DNA of 64,000 nucleotides, from NCBI RefSeq assembly GCF_014284255.1, contig NZ_JACOFV010000002.1:1-64000 (forward strand). The letters are read 5' to 3'. Positions 26,855-34,532 of the stretch are shown here, piece after piece. Made by a program: the position numbers and the translations under genes. Position 1 is the first letter of the stretch, and each line of letters starts with the position of its first letter. The notes beneath the pieces are model-generated. The model did no database searches, was not told the origin of the DNA, and saw only the letters and a list, made by a program, of their open reading frames with translations. Source of the stretch: Cognatundibacterium jejuense. GTDB taxonomy: Bacteria > Pseudomonadota > Gammaproteobacteria > Burkholderiales > Burkholderiaceae_D.

Positions 26855-27982
26855 ATGAGCAAAAAACGAATTCTGTTATTAAGCGTTTCAGCGGGTGCTG
26901 GACACCGTCGTGCGGCCGAAGCAATACGCGTGAGTGCCTTGCAAAACAATGAAGATCTGGATGTCTGCCATCTCGATGTGATGAATTTTGTGACCGCTGG
27001 CTTTCGCAAAATATATACCGATTTTTATATTAAGCTAGTCAACAAAGCGCCTACTTTATGGGGTTATCTCTACCACGCCACCAATGAGGCACAATCAGAT
27101 AGCACCATGGAACGCCTGAGACGCAGCGTTGAACGTCTGAACTCTCGTCCTTTACTACGAGCGATTGCTGATTTTGCTCCCGACGCCATTATTTGCACCC
27201 ACTTCCTGCCCGCGGAAATCTTATCGCGATTGATACTCAAAGAACGGTTGTATTGTCCGGTGTGGGTACAAGTAACTGATTTTGATCTGCATCGGATGTG
27301 GATACATGAACGGATGTCAGGGTATTTTGCGGCCAACGATGAAATTGCTCAACGTATGCGCTTAAGCGGCATTGCTGAACACCAGATTCATGTCACTGGC
27401 ATTCCAGTCATGCCCGCCTTTACCAATCACCCTCTGCGCGAAGAATGCGCAACGGATATCGGTCTGGATCCCACCAAACCAACTGTATTACTGATGGGAG
27501 GTGGCGCGGGTCTGGGAGGATTGGACAAAGTTGCAGGACGCTTGCTGGCTCTGAAAGTGGATTTTCAACTGATCGTCCTTGCAGGTAATAATGCTCCCGC
27601 ACTCAAAGCTTTGCAGACCATGGCACCGAATTTCTCTGGCAGATTGGCAGCACTTGGCTTCACAGACAAGGTGGAGCGTCTGATGGCCTGTTCCGATCTC
27701 GTGATTACCAAACCGGGAGGATTGACCACATCAGAATGCCTTGCTATGGGATTGCCTATGATCGTCAATTCACCGATACCGGGTCAGGAAGAACGTAATG
27801 CGGATTATTTACTGGAACAAGGTGTAGCCTTGAAAGCATACGACGATCTGAGTCTCTCCTACAGATTAGAATTTTTGCTTTCACACCCTGAAAAGCTTAA
27901 AGCCATGCGGCTTGCGGCAAGCGCACTCGGTAAGCCCTATGCTGCCCGTGACGTCATTGAGCTCGTATTAGAAAACGCGTAG
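26855..27982 (+). CDS. MGDG-synthase-like glycosyltransferase (GT28)
   Basis: A 375-residue glycosyltransferase with an N-terminal MGDG-synthase domain and a C-terminal GT28/MurG-like half. LLLSVSAGAGHRRAAEAIR (about residue 6) and NKAPTLWGYLYHATNEAQSD (about 63) match the MGDG-synthase/UgtP N-terminus. ICTHFLPAEIL, VTGIPVMPAF, LLMGGGAGLGG and ITKPGGLTTSECLAMGLPMI (about 285-305) bind donor and acceptor. Relatives transfer Glc or Gal from a UDP-sugar to diacylglycerol, so a glycolipid product is likely. Specificity is not readable. A small membrane protein gene begins 39 bases downstream and probably shares the transcript. Confidence 0.82.
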   Translation: MSKKRILLLSVSAGAGHRRAAEAIRVSALQNNEDLDVCHLDVMNFVTAGFRKIYTDFYIKLVNKAPTLWGYLYHATNEAQSDSTMERLRRSVERLNSRPLLRAIADFAPDAIICTHFLPAEILSRLILKERLYCPVWVQVTDFDLHRMWIHERMSGYFAANDEIAQRMRLSGIAEHQIHVTGIPVMPAFTNHPLREECATDIGLDPTKPTVLLMGGGAGLGGLDKVAGRLLALKVDFQLIVLAGNNAPALKALQTMAPNFSGRLAALGFTDKVERLMACSDLVITKPGGLTTSECLAMGLPMIVNSPIPGQEERNADYLLEQGVALKAYDDLSLSYRLEFLLSHPEKLKAMRLAASALGKPYAARDVIELVLENA

Positions 27983-28021
27983 TTCACCGTCGGACTTCTA
28001 ACAACTTTCTCAGACTTACCT

Positions 28022-28495
28022 ATGCAAAAAATCAACAAAGAATTTTTATTGATGTTTACGTGGGTTGCACTACTCGCGATTTTCTTCTCTCAGGTCGAAA
28101 TTCAAATTGAAGGCTCTGCCGGATGGGGCGCTAATCTGCCAACCTGGCGTATAGAAAAGCATTGGCTGCTTGATTTGTTCTGGGGCGGACGGGCAATGAC
28201 TGGGTATCACGCTTGGGTATTTCCGTTCATTGCTATGTTTTTCCACTTTCCTTTTTTCTTCGGTCAAACCTGGACACTTAAACTACAGGCGCGGGTGATT
28301 GCCTGCATTATCGAGTTCTGGATTCTGGAAGATTTTTTATGGTTTGTGATGAACCCGGCGTATGGTCTGCCACGCTTCGTTCCGGAGATTGTCAACTGGC
28401 ATCATCACTGGATGTGGGGTACGCCAATTGATTATTGGATCGGTGCCGCGGTGGCAGCATTTTTATTTCGCTATTCGTTCAACCAGCCAAAATAA
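28022..28495 (+). CDS. Small multi-pass membrane protein, unrecognised
   Basis: A 157-residue protein rich in aromatic residues with about four hydrophobic segments: near 8-25, 60-85, 90-110 and 137-152. Conspicuous are FWILEDFLWFVMNPAYG and a HHHW segment, NWHHHWMWGTPIDYW, which could bind a metal. I do not recognise a named family. The 39-base spacing after the MGDG-synthase-like gene suggests an operon, and a role in the same lipid or envelope process is inferred from that only. Confidence 0.75.
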   Translation: MQKINKEFLLMFTWVALLAIFFSQVEIQIEGSAGWGANLPTWRIEKHWLLDLFWGGRAMTGYHAWVFPFIAMFFHFPFFFGQTWTLKLQARVIACIIEFWILEDFLWFVMNPAYGLPRFVPEIVNWHHHWMWGTPIDYWIGAAVAAFLFRYSFNQPK

Positions 28496-28611
28496 ACATC
28501 CCACCCTCAACGCTGTGTGAATCAAATTATTTCCAATGATTTCAGATCATCTTCGATGCGATTTGATTCAGCATTTTTCCTTCAAAAATACTAAGCCTGC
28601 TCTCCAATTGC

Positions 28612-29640
28612 TTACTTGGGATCTTCCTGCTGATGAGGTACAGGCGGTGTTGCCGCGGTTTGCTTTTCAGGAATTTTAAAACCGGCATACGTACCAGCGC
28701 TCATTCCCAACAGTGCCAAAATATTTGTATCCAGATCTGGCATAGCCACGTTTTGCAACACATAAATCAGAAACAAAACACCGAATAACACATTGAACAC
28801 CAGCATCTGAAAGCGGTACAACGCTAAGCCTTGGGCATCACTTAAGATGTCATTCCAAAAACCCTGACTACTACCCAACACGTTTTGCTTACTCGCGTCG
28901 ACGCCAGCAGCAGTAAGATAAGTCGCACTGCCAATTCCCATTAAGCCCAGCGCATGCGCTGACATAGTAGGGATTCCTTCAGCAACGATCCATAACCAAA
29001 TATAAGAAATCAACACGATAAAAAACCACCAGGCCATTTGTACGCGCCCCATGCTGTAGGTGCGACACTGGACCGGAATAGTGCATGGACCATTTGGTGT
29101 ATCGCGTAGCAAAGTCGAGGCATTTCCCAACTGGAATAAAGCAACGCTGACAATAGCAATGAACGCAAAACCCAATAACAAATAAGGGATGCGGATGATC
29201 TGATAATGCATGGTTCCTGCCGCAATCAGGTTTTCACCACGCGAGTCGCTAAAGCTGACGGTATAGCTCAATTCACGCTGAAAGCCATGTCTTGCATCCC
29301 GCCATGGCGAACCAGATAATGCATCGCGTAACCTTGTAAGCTCTGCGGTATCAGGTTGCGGTAAAAAATAATCGAGCCCATATTGGTTGGGATCCGCATC
29401 GCAATCCGAGGCTTTCAAAGGCATCAATTGACCATTGATACGCAAATTCAGTTGCCCGATTTGCGTCGCCGGAAATTGATCACAAATGCCAGCGACATTA
29501 ATTTTGAAAGACTCGTTGATGTGCAGTGGTATCGCAGGTTTGCCCAAATTCGTACTTGTAGTCTGTGCAAATGCGGCACCAGAAGTCAAAGTCAGCAGGA
29601 GAAATAAAGCGCTTAAAAATTGTTTGAATTGACGTGTCAT
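28612..29640 (-). CDS. Secreted/membrane protein of unknown function
   Basis: A 342-residue protein with a signal peptide (FLSALFLLLTLTSGAAFA-QT). A periplasmic region of about 120 residues resembles a small beta domain (PLHINESFKINVAGICDQFP). Four membrane helices follow in the second half (about 152-170, 203-222, 230-252, 283-305). RTYSMGRVQMAWWFFIVL is a motif I associate with uncharacterised proteobacterial membrane proteins. The tail is a short cytoplasmic Pro/Gln-rich segment. GGAGAAAAAAC precedes ATG 29640. A small possible gene lies directly upstream on the same strand. No function can be named. Confidence 0.78.
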   Translation of the reverse strand: MTRQFKQFLSALFLLLTLTSGAAFAQTTSTNLGKPAIPLHINESFKINVAGICDQFPATQIGQLNLRINGQLMPLKASDCDADPNQYGLDYFLPQPDTAELTRLRDALSGSPWRDARHGFQRELSYTVSFSDSRGENLIAAGTMHYQIIRIPYLLLGFAFIAIVSVALFQLGNASTLLRDTPNGPCTIPVQCRTYSMGRVQMAWWFFIVLISYIWLWIVAEGIPTMSAHALGLMGIGSATYLTAAGVDASKQNVLGSSQGFWNDILSDAQGLALYRFQMLVFNVLFGVLFLIYVLQNVAMPDLDTNILALLGMSAGTYAGFKIPEKQTAATPPVPHQQEDPK

Positions 29641-29654
29641 GTTTTTTCTCCGAT

Positions 29655-29801
29655 TCAGACGGGTAACAAAAATAAACTGCGTTCCGCAGCGCGACGTTTA
29701 ACTAATTCAGGCAAGCGGTGTTTATTCGCCATGACCCAGCGCGAAAACTGCTCAGTGTACCGTCTTGATTGACGCCAGTCAGTGCTCGTCAATGTCAGCA
29801 C
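29655..29801 (-). CDS. Possible 48-residue basic small protein
   Basis: A short frame starting at GTG 29801 with AGAGAGGAA seven bases upstream, ending 14 bases before the next gene's start on the same strand. The product, LTLTSTDWRQSRRYTEQFSR and onward, is Arg-rich and has no recognised domain. The ribosome-site spacing and tight position before the membrane protein gene are the only support, so it could also be a leader region. Confidence 0.35.
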   Translation of the reverse strand: MLTLTSTDWRQSRRYTEQFSRWVMANKHRLPELVKRRAAERSLFLLPV

Positions 29802-30021
29802 ACTGTAATTCCTCTCTATTCTTACTATGCTGAATACTATCAAAAAAACAAGTCAGATTATTAATTGTTGGAAAATTGGTTGCACAGATGCGATCTCGAC
29901 GATCAAGCGACAGCGCATGAGCATTGGAACACGCAACACGAATCTTTGACGTTATTCTTCAAGCTTTTTGGCCCTGGTCTCCCCAAAGACAATCAGCTTG
30001 CTTTAAATTTTTTTTAATCGG

Positions 30022-30050
30022 TTGACAAACGGAAATTGGAAGAATAATAT
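30022..30050 (+). promoter_or_regulatory. Sigma-70 promoter for the DJ-1/PfpI gene
   Basis: TTGACA (30022-30027) and TAATAT (30045-30050) are separated by exactly 17 bases. The palindromic operator begins four bases after the -10, where a bound repressor would block initiation. Confidence 0.8.
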
Positions 30051-30053
30051 ACC

Positions 30054-30069
30054 TACCAACTAGTCGGCA
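30054..30069. promoter_or_regulatory. TetR-type operator, site 1
   Basis: TACCAACTAGTCGGCA overlaps the expected transcription start of the 30022 promoter. It shares the core ACCRAYTARTYGGT with three other sites nearby, with one mismatch in the last position. A half-site AATCGGT overlaps the -35 at 30016. Confidence 0.7.
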
Positions 30070-30190
30070 TCGTTAATTGGTTAACTTAATTCATTGTCTG
30101 TACGCATTAGCTACTCCTTTTACCGCGCTGTACCATGTAAAAGTGTGTTCGCTGATGCATGCGTATGTATGTTTTTTTAATCACAAATTC

Positions 30191-30206
30191 TACCAACTAG
30201 TCGGTA
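30191..30206. promoter_or_regulatory. TetR-type operator, site 2
   Basis: TACCAACTAGTCGGTA, with arms TACC/GGTA and core ACTAGT, lies 74 bases before the DJ-1/PfpI start. It may overlap a second, weaker promoter (TAAATA at 30210). Confidence 0.7.
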
Positions 30207-30279
30207 CATTAAATAAGCTTCAAAATGCTGTTTGGAAATGTACCTTGGTTCTATTTTATAAACTTTTAAAGGAAATATC

Positions 30280-30984
30280 ATGCAAGCAACTGGCAACAAA
30301 CAAAAACGCGTTCTCCTGGTCATGAGCTCTGTCGATGAGATGGGCATCAGCGGCAAGCACACCGGTACCTGGTTCACTGAATTGGCGGCGCCCTACTATA
30401 TCCTGACGGAAGCTGGTTACGAAGTTGTACTGGCATCTCCGAATGGCGGCGAAGCGCCTATCGATTTGCTCAGCCATAAGGCACCATTTACCACCGAGTA
30501 CACGGAGCGCTTCTTAAAAGATCCTGTAGCACTGTACGCTGCCAGAAATACACGCAAGCTACGCAATATCGATTACAGCGGTTTTGACGCCTTATTTTTA
30601 CCAGGTGGCTACGGCCTGCTGTGGGATCTGGCATCGGATTCTCATTTGCTCAAAATGATAAAGGATTTGCATGCGGCGCAACGTCCGATCGCGATGGTAT
30701 GTCACGCCCCTGCGATTTTGCGTGACGTGAAAAAAGAGAACGGCGAGTACCTCGTCAAGGGAGTAAGCCTGACTGGCTTCAAAAACGCCGAAGATGCTGA
30801 AATCGAACTCGACAAGCACTTACTGTTTTCATTGGAAGATGAATTGAAAAACCGTGGTGCGAACTACCTCAGCAAAGCAAACTGGGAACCTAACGTCGTC
30901 GTCGACGGCCCATTGATGACAGGACAAAGTCCAGCATCAGCAGCACCTTTAGCACAAGCATTGGCTAATCGTCTCAAGGCTTAA
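30280..30984 (+). CDS. DJ-1/PfpI-family protein (Hsp31/glyoxalase III-like)
   Basis: A 234-residue class I glutamine-amidotransferase-like protein. SSVDEMGISGKHTGTWFTELAAPYYIL (about residue 13) is typical of the Hsp31-like branch, with the acidic residue E near 36 that tunes the nucleophile. FDALFLPGGYGLLWDL (about 100) and MVCHAPAILRD (about 145, nucleophilic Cys in the elbow, followed by His) complete the active site. Known relatives detoxify methylglyoxal or act as chaperones/deglycases. The gene follows two TetR-type operators and shares them with the cupin/TetR operon, which supports a reactive-carbonyl or electrophile response. Confidence 0.87.
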   Translation: MQATGNKQKRVLLVMSSVDEMGISGKHTGTWFTELAAPYYILTEAGYEVVLASPNGGEAPIDLLSHKAPFTTEYTERFLKDPVALYAARNTRKLRNIDYSGFDALFLPGGYGLLWDLASDSHLLKMIKDLHAAQRPIAMVCHAPAILRDVKKENGEYLVKGVSLTGFKNAEDAEIELDKHLLFSLEDELKNRGANYLSKANWEPNVVVDGPLMTGQSPASAAPLAQALANRLKA

Positions 30985-31253
30985 ATTTTAATCTGGCGGC
31001 TACCTGTTTAAATCGCAGTTCAACTTGCAAGAACTGAAGATGTCGCCGGGTAGCCTGCTGCTATTTTAAAGTATCGCCATCAGTGGTCTTTTGGGCGGAA
31101 CAATCTTGCTGGCGTGGAAGAAGTGATTTTTTCCATCACAAGCTTAATTCGATCAATTCCCAAAGTACGATTGTGATTGCAAAAATGAAAGAGCATTTCT
31201 CAGTTGCATTCCAGTTTGATCTGGAAAATTCGTTTTAAATTTATTTATTAAAC

Positions 31254-31269
31254 TACCGATTAATCGGTA
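31254..31269. promoter_or_regulatory. TetR-type operator, site 3
   Basis: TACCGATTAATCGGTA is a perfect 16-bp palindrome ending four bases before the GGAG ribosome site of the cupin gene. Its position would let the TetR protein encoded downstream repress its own operon. Confidence 0.75.
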
Positions 31270-31282
31270 CAATGGAGCTATG

Positions 31283-31957
31283 ATGAAATTACATACAGAT
31301 ACTTCTGTTCGCGTTACCGTTCAATCCAAAGACTTGCCTTGGGTAGATTCGCCAGTGCCAGGTGTGCAGCGTCAATTGATAGAACGCGATGGCGATGAAG
31401 TGGCGCGCGCTACGTCAATTGTCAGATATGCAGCGGGAATGACATTTTTTAGTCATGAACACGAACTCGGCGAGGAATTTATCGTGCTCGAAGGCGACTT
31501 TAACGACGAGTATGGAAGCTATGGCCCGGGTACTTACGTCAAAAACCCACCCGGATCCCGCCATACCCCCTTCACCGTACACGGCTGTACGATTTTGGTG
31601 AAGTTACGGCATATGGAGAAGAATGACACAGAGCGCGTCGTCATCGATACTGCGAATGCCGAATGGTTTCCGGGTACGGTTCCCGGGCTCAGCGTTTTGC
31701 CTTTGTCAGAATTTGGTACAACGCATACGGCACTGGTCAGATGGCAACCAGGCACTTATTTTAAAATGCACAATCACTTTGGCGGCGAAGAAATATTCGT
31801 GCTTGAAGGCATGTTTCAGGATGAAAATGGAAACTACCCTGCCGGTACCTGGATCAGAAGCCCACACATGAGTGCCCATGTGCCGTTTAGTGAAAATGGA
31901 TGTCTGATTCTCGTTAAAGTGGGACACTTACCACCGATAAAAAATAAGATTTTTTAA
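31283..31957 (+). CDS. Double-cupin protein, ChrR-cupin type
   Basis: A 224-residue protein made of two similar cupin domains of the ChrR C-terminal type. The first has FFSHEHELGEEFIVLEGDF and SRHTPFTVHGCTILVKL. The second has FKMHNHFGGEEIFVLEGMF and SAHVPFSENGCLILVKV. Each keeps the H-x-H-x(4)-E metal site and a later His. In ChrR the domain senses singlet oxygen or peroxides through the bound metal; here the zinc-finger anti-sigma domain is absent, so this is a stand-alone sensor or enzyme. ATG 31283 is five bases after GGAG; the ATG at 31280 is only two bases from it. The tetR gene follows after 16 bases. Confidence 0.85.
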   Translation: MKLHTDTSVRVTVQSKDLPWVDSPVPGVQRQLIERDGDEVARATSIVRYAAGMTFFSHEHELGEEFIVLEGDFNDEYGSYGPGTYVKNPPGSRHTPFTVHGCTILVKLRHMEKNDTERVVIDTANAEWFPGTVPGLSVLPLSEFGTTHTALVRWQPGTYFKMHNHFGGEEIFVLEGMFQDENGNYPAGTWIRSPHMSAHVPFSENGCLILVKVGHLPPIKNKIF

Positions 31958-31973
31958 AATAAACGATTTTAAT

Positions 31974-32561
31974 ATGAAACATTTTTCAGAAATTTCAGCG
32001 ACCGCGGAACGCGTTGTAGACGCGGCCGAAAGCCTGATACAGGAACGCGGCTACAATGGTTTTTCGTATGATGATGTGGCGAAGTTGGTCGGCATCAAAA
32101 AGCCGAGCATCCACCATCATTTTGCAACCAAGGGCGAGTTAGCAGCGGTTGTTGCACAGCGTTATACGCACCGTTTTAAAGAATCGCTGTTACAAATAGA
32201 AGGCCACCACGTGAAAGCGCAAGATAGATTGACCGCGTATGCTGACCTCTTTGAAAAGACTTTCAGTACCAACAAACATCTGTGTGTTTGCGGCATGTTA
32301 GGTGCTGAGTCAAGTTCCCTGCCAGATTTGGTCAACCATGAAGTAGAACGTTTTTTTGACGTCAATGTTGACTGGCTGACCCACATCGCGCAAGACGGTC
32401 AGCGTGCGGGACAATTGCTATCTGTACTGAGTCCCGAAGGCATCGCCGAGACCTATTTGTCGATCTTAGAAGGCGCAATGATCGTCGGTCGTGGCATGCA
32501 AAAGGGCACCGGACCGTCGCATGTCGCAAGCCACTTTTTGAAAGCCTTGACGATTGCCTGA
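31974..32561 (+). CDS. TetR-family regulator (NemR/AcuR-like)
   Basis: A 195-residue repressor-type regulator. The HTH is ERGYNGFSYDDVAKLVGIKKPSIHHHF (about residues 22-50), followed by TKGELAAVVAQRY. The C-terminal half includes LCVCGMLGAESSSLPDLV, where the Cys pair (about residues 103-105) sits as in NemR/AcuR-type proteins that sense electrophiles. It is the only regulator near the four ACCRAYTARTYGGT palindromes and is probably transcribed with the cupin gene behind one of them. Binding to these sites and response to reactive carbonyls, quinones or chlorine species is inferred from family knowledge and gene context. Confidence 0.85.
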   Translation: MKHFSEISATAERVVDAAESLIQERGYNGFSYDDVAKLVGIKKPSIHHHFATKGELAAVVAQRYTHRFKESLLQIEGHHVKAQDRLTAYADLFEKTFSTNKHLCVCGMLGAESSSLPDLVNHEVERFFDVNVDWLTHIAQDGQRAGQLLSVLSPEGIAETYLSILEGAMIVGRGMQKGTGPSHVASHFLKALTIA

Positions 32562-32673
32562 ACCCAAGAACGCATACCACTTTGAATCATTTTTTCAAAC
32601 TGATTGGTCAGCACTGCAAAGCAGGGGAAGAAGTGAGCTACCCTGATCAATCGACCACCATTGCCCAAAATAA

Positions 32674-33219
32674 TTAATGGACTTGATCGTCGGCAAGAAT
32701 GATGATTTTTTCGAAATGAAGATGATGCATAAACTCGCGAAGTATCAGCAAACGGATTGCAAAACTATTGTCTTCGGGTATGCCTTCTGAGCTTGCAGGT
32801 TTGCCCTGAATCACCGCGGCAAGGCGGCTAAAGACGCGCTCCATTGCATCAATCTCCATCACCATCGTTTCGCTGACCGCAATACCAGCAAGTTGCGCAA
32901 TCTGTTTGATTTCCAGGCTATCCGTCACCAAGATCGAATTCGTTGAAATGTCGCGGTGATGGCGAATAATTTCATCCTCTATCACTTCTATCGCCATCTC
33001 GAATTCGAGGCGCTGAGGTGGGGTATGGCGCAATAAGTCGCGCGCTGAGCGCTGGGCACCAATGTCCATCGGTATCACACGACTTTGCTCCCCCCCGATG
33101 TCACTCACGACAATACTGTTTTCGGAAGATATATCCAACATTGTCAACGCATCAGTGGCTTGTAAACGCTGGCGAATCAAAGCTATACGCTCATGAAAAT
33201 GGTGTATTACATCTTGCAC
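32674..33219 (-). CDS. Unrecognised 181-residue protein under a TetR-type operator
   Basis: I do not recognise this protein. It looks soluble, mixed alpha/beta, with an N-terminal helical part (HHFHERIALIRQRLQATDAL), a central hydrophilic stretch with paired Arg residues (AQRSARDLLRHTPPQRLEF), and a Glu/Ile-rich second half ending HLHFEKIIILADD. GTG 33219 is chosen because AAGGAG lies six bases upstream; the longer GTG start at 33282 has no ribosome site and would overlap the likely promoter. The palindrome at 33289-33302 lies 70 bases upstream, placing it in the same regulon as the convergent cupin/TetR operon. Confidence 0.65.
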   Translation of the reverse strand: MQDVIHHFHERIALIRQRLQATDALTMLDISSENSIVVSDIGGEQSRVIPMDIGAQRSARDLLRHTPPQRLEFEMAIEVIEDEIIRHHRDISTNSILVTDSLEIKQIAQLAGIAVSETMVMEIDAMERVFSRLAAVIQGKPASSEGIPEDNSFAIRLLILREFMHHLHFEKIIILADDQVH

Positions 33220-33288
33220 AATCTGCTCCTTCTTCGGTGATCTATTGCCAATTAATATTAAGGAACATTTTTCAATGAACACAATTAA

Positions 33289-33302
33289 ACCAACTAGTTG
33301 GT
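33289..33302. promoter_or_regulatory. TetR-type operator, site 4
   Basis: ACCAACTAGTTGGT is a perfect 14-bp palindrome with the same core as sites 1-3. On the minus strand a possible promoter follows (TTGTGT, 18 bases, TAATAT), leading into the gene that starts at 33219. Confidence 0.72.
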
Positions 33303-33459
33303 AGAAATATTAATCCGGAGAATTTGGGATGTCAACATATTTCATCTTTCAACAAAGAACAGTAGAGGAGCATTACTATTATTACAAAAAATTACAGGTT
33401 TTCTATAACTACAGGCTTACACTGCGCACTCAAATTTAGCAACGATCAAGGTCGTATTT

Positions 33460-33792
33460 ATGTTCTATACAAGATTCAAAGATACCTTGCGGACTCTGCT
33501 TCGTATCCGCCAGGAGCGTGTCTTGCCTCCGCCCGGTGAGAAGCCAGCATTTGGCAGCACTATCATTCTCAATCGCTTAAAAATGCAACTATTTGTTTCG
33601 ATAGATTATGAACAATGGGAATGGCTGACCCTGCGCGGTTGGCGCACCTTGGATGTCCGTCAAAATCGGCGTCGCTATTACCGCGTCCCACGAAACGCTG
33701 TAAGCCGTTTAATGCACGCAACACCAGAAGAACGTGAAGAATTGCATCAACGCATTATTACTCACAAGTACTCAAGAAAGCGATTGCAATAA
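33460..33792 (+). CDS. Small basic hypothetical protein
   Basis: A 110-residue Arg-rich soluble protein of no family I can name. The middle reads FVSIDYEQWEWLTLRGWRTLDVRQNRRRYYRVPRNAV, and the C-terminal part is charged and helical (TPEEREELHQRIITH). The sequence looks like genuine protein rather than a chance frame: balanced composition and aromatic residues in a plausible beta-rich core. ATG 33460 follows GGTCG weakly. It is isolated, with the decayed IS30 sequence about 280 bases downstream. Confidence 0.6.
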   Translation: MFYTRFKDTLRTLLRIRQERVLPPPGEKPAFGSTIILNRLKMQLFVSIDYEQWEWLTLRGWRTLDVRQNRRRYYRVPRNAVSRLMHATPEEREELHQRIITHKYSRKRLQ

Positions 33793-34069
33793 TAAAAATA
33801 CAATAATTTCTTTTAATGCAGTTTTTAGGTAACTTTTTCGACCAATTTCATCTGTAATGAGCACAAAAACACGAATCTCCCACTTTGCGAAATTGAGCCC
33901 AACTATCCAAGTGCTCACTGACAAATTGCCATAACTTGAAAACCGTTTAAAATTAATTTTTAGACAAAATTCAAGCAGGCTGCAAGAAGGTAAAATGCGG
34001 CATGCTATTGTATGGACTTACTTACAAGCCATCTATTGTTATTATGTTAATTTACACCTATTGTCGCTT

Positions 34070-34386
34070 AAGGCAGTCAGGACAGTCCAAAGATTCTTTA
34101 GAGTTCCAACGAGTTTGCACAGCATGAACGGAATATCAATTCAGATAATTATTTTTCCCACCCGTATTGCTCTTGGGAACGCGGTGCGAACGAAAATATG
34201 AATGGATTAATTTGCCAGTTCCTCCCTAAGAAGATGCGATTTGAAGCCATCAGTGAAGGAGATATGTTGAGTGCGATGGATAGCTTAAATCATCGCCCCG
34301 GAAAATGTCTCTGTTTCAAAACGCCGCACCAAGTATTTATGAAGCAGCTACAATCGCATCAACATGTGATTGCACTTCGAGATTGA
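34070..34386 (+). pseudogene. IS30-family transposase remnant (C-terminal part)
   Basis: The frame ending at 34386 reads NEFAQHER, then YFSHPYCSWERGANENMNGL, ICQFLPKKMRFEAIS and SLNHRPGKCLCFKTPHQVF. This is the C-terminal catalytic part of IS30-family transposases (consensus YFaxPYsSWeRGxNENxNGLxRQxfPK...LNxRPRKxLxFkTPxEVF), including the last Glu of the DDE triad. Just upstream the homology moves to another frame (KAVRT from 34070), with a stop at 34099-34101, and the N-terminal two thirds are missing. The element is therefore dead. No clear terminal inverted repeats were found. Confidence 0.85.
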
Positions 34387-34532
34387 ATCCGCCTTGAATT
34401 CACCTAATAATTGTAGTAATTAAGCAACGAATAAGTGTTCATGCGTTGGCAATCCTTGTTGTTTGCAGCGGCATTGATGTGGCTGATGTGAAGGCAAAAA
34501 GTAGATGCAGATTTCATCACATTTTTAACATC

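Larger units (their letters stand above)
29844..30279 (+). other. Promoter and leader region of the DJ-1/PfpI gene
   Basis: No gene is supported. The region holds a consensus promoter at 30022-30050 and two TetR-type palindromes (30054, 30191), so the leader would be about 220 bases long. An 82-codon frame at 30077 overlaps the next gene and has no family resemblance. Confidence 0.5.

Noticed and set aside
30077-30325. 82-codon frame in the DJ-1/PfpI leader as a gene
   Set aside because: No ribosome site, no family resemblance, and it overlaps the real gene start and an operator.
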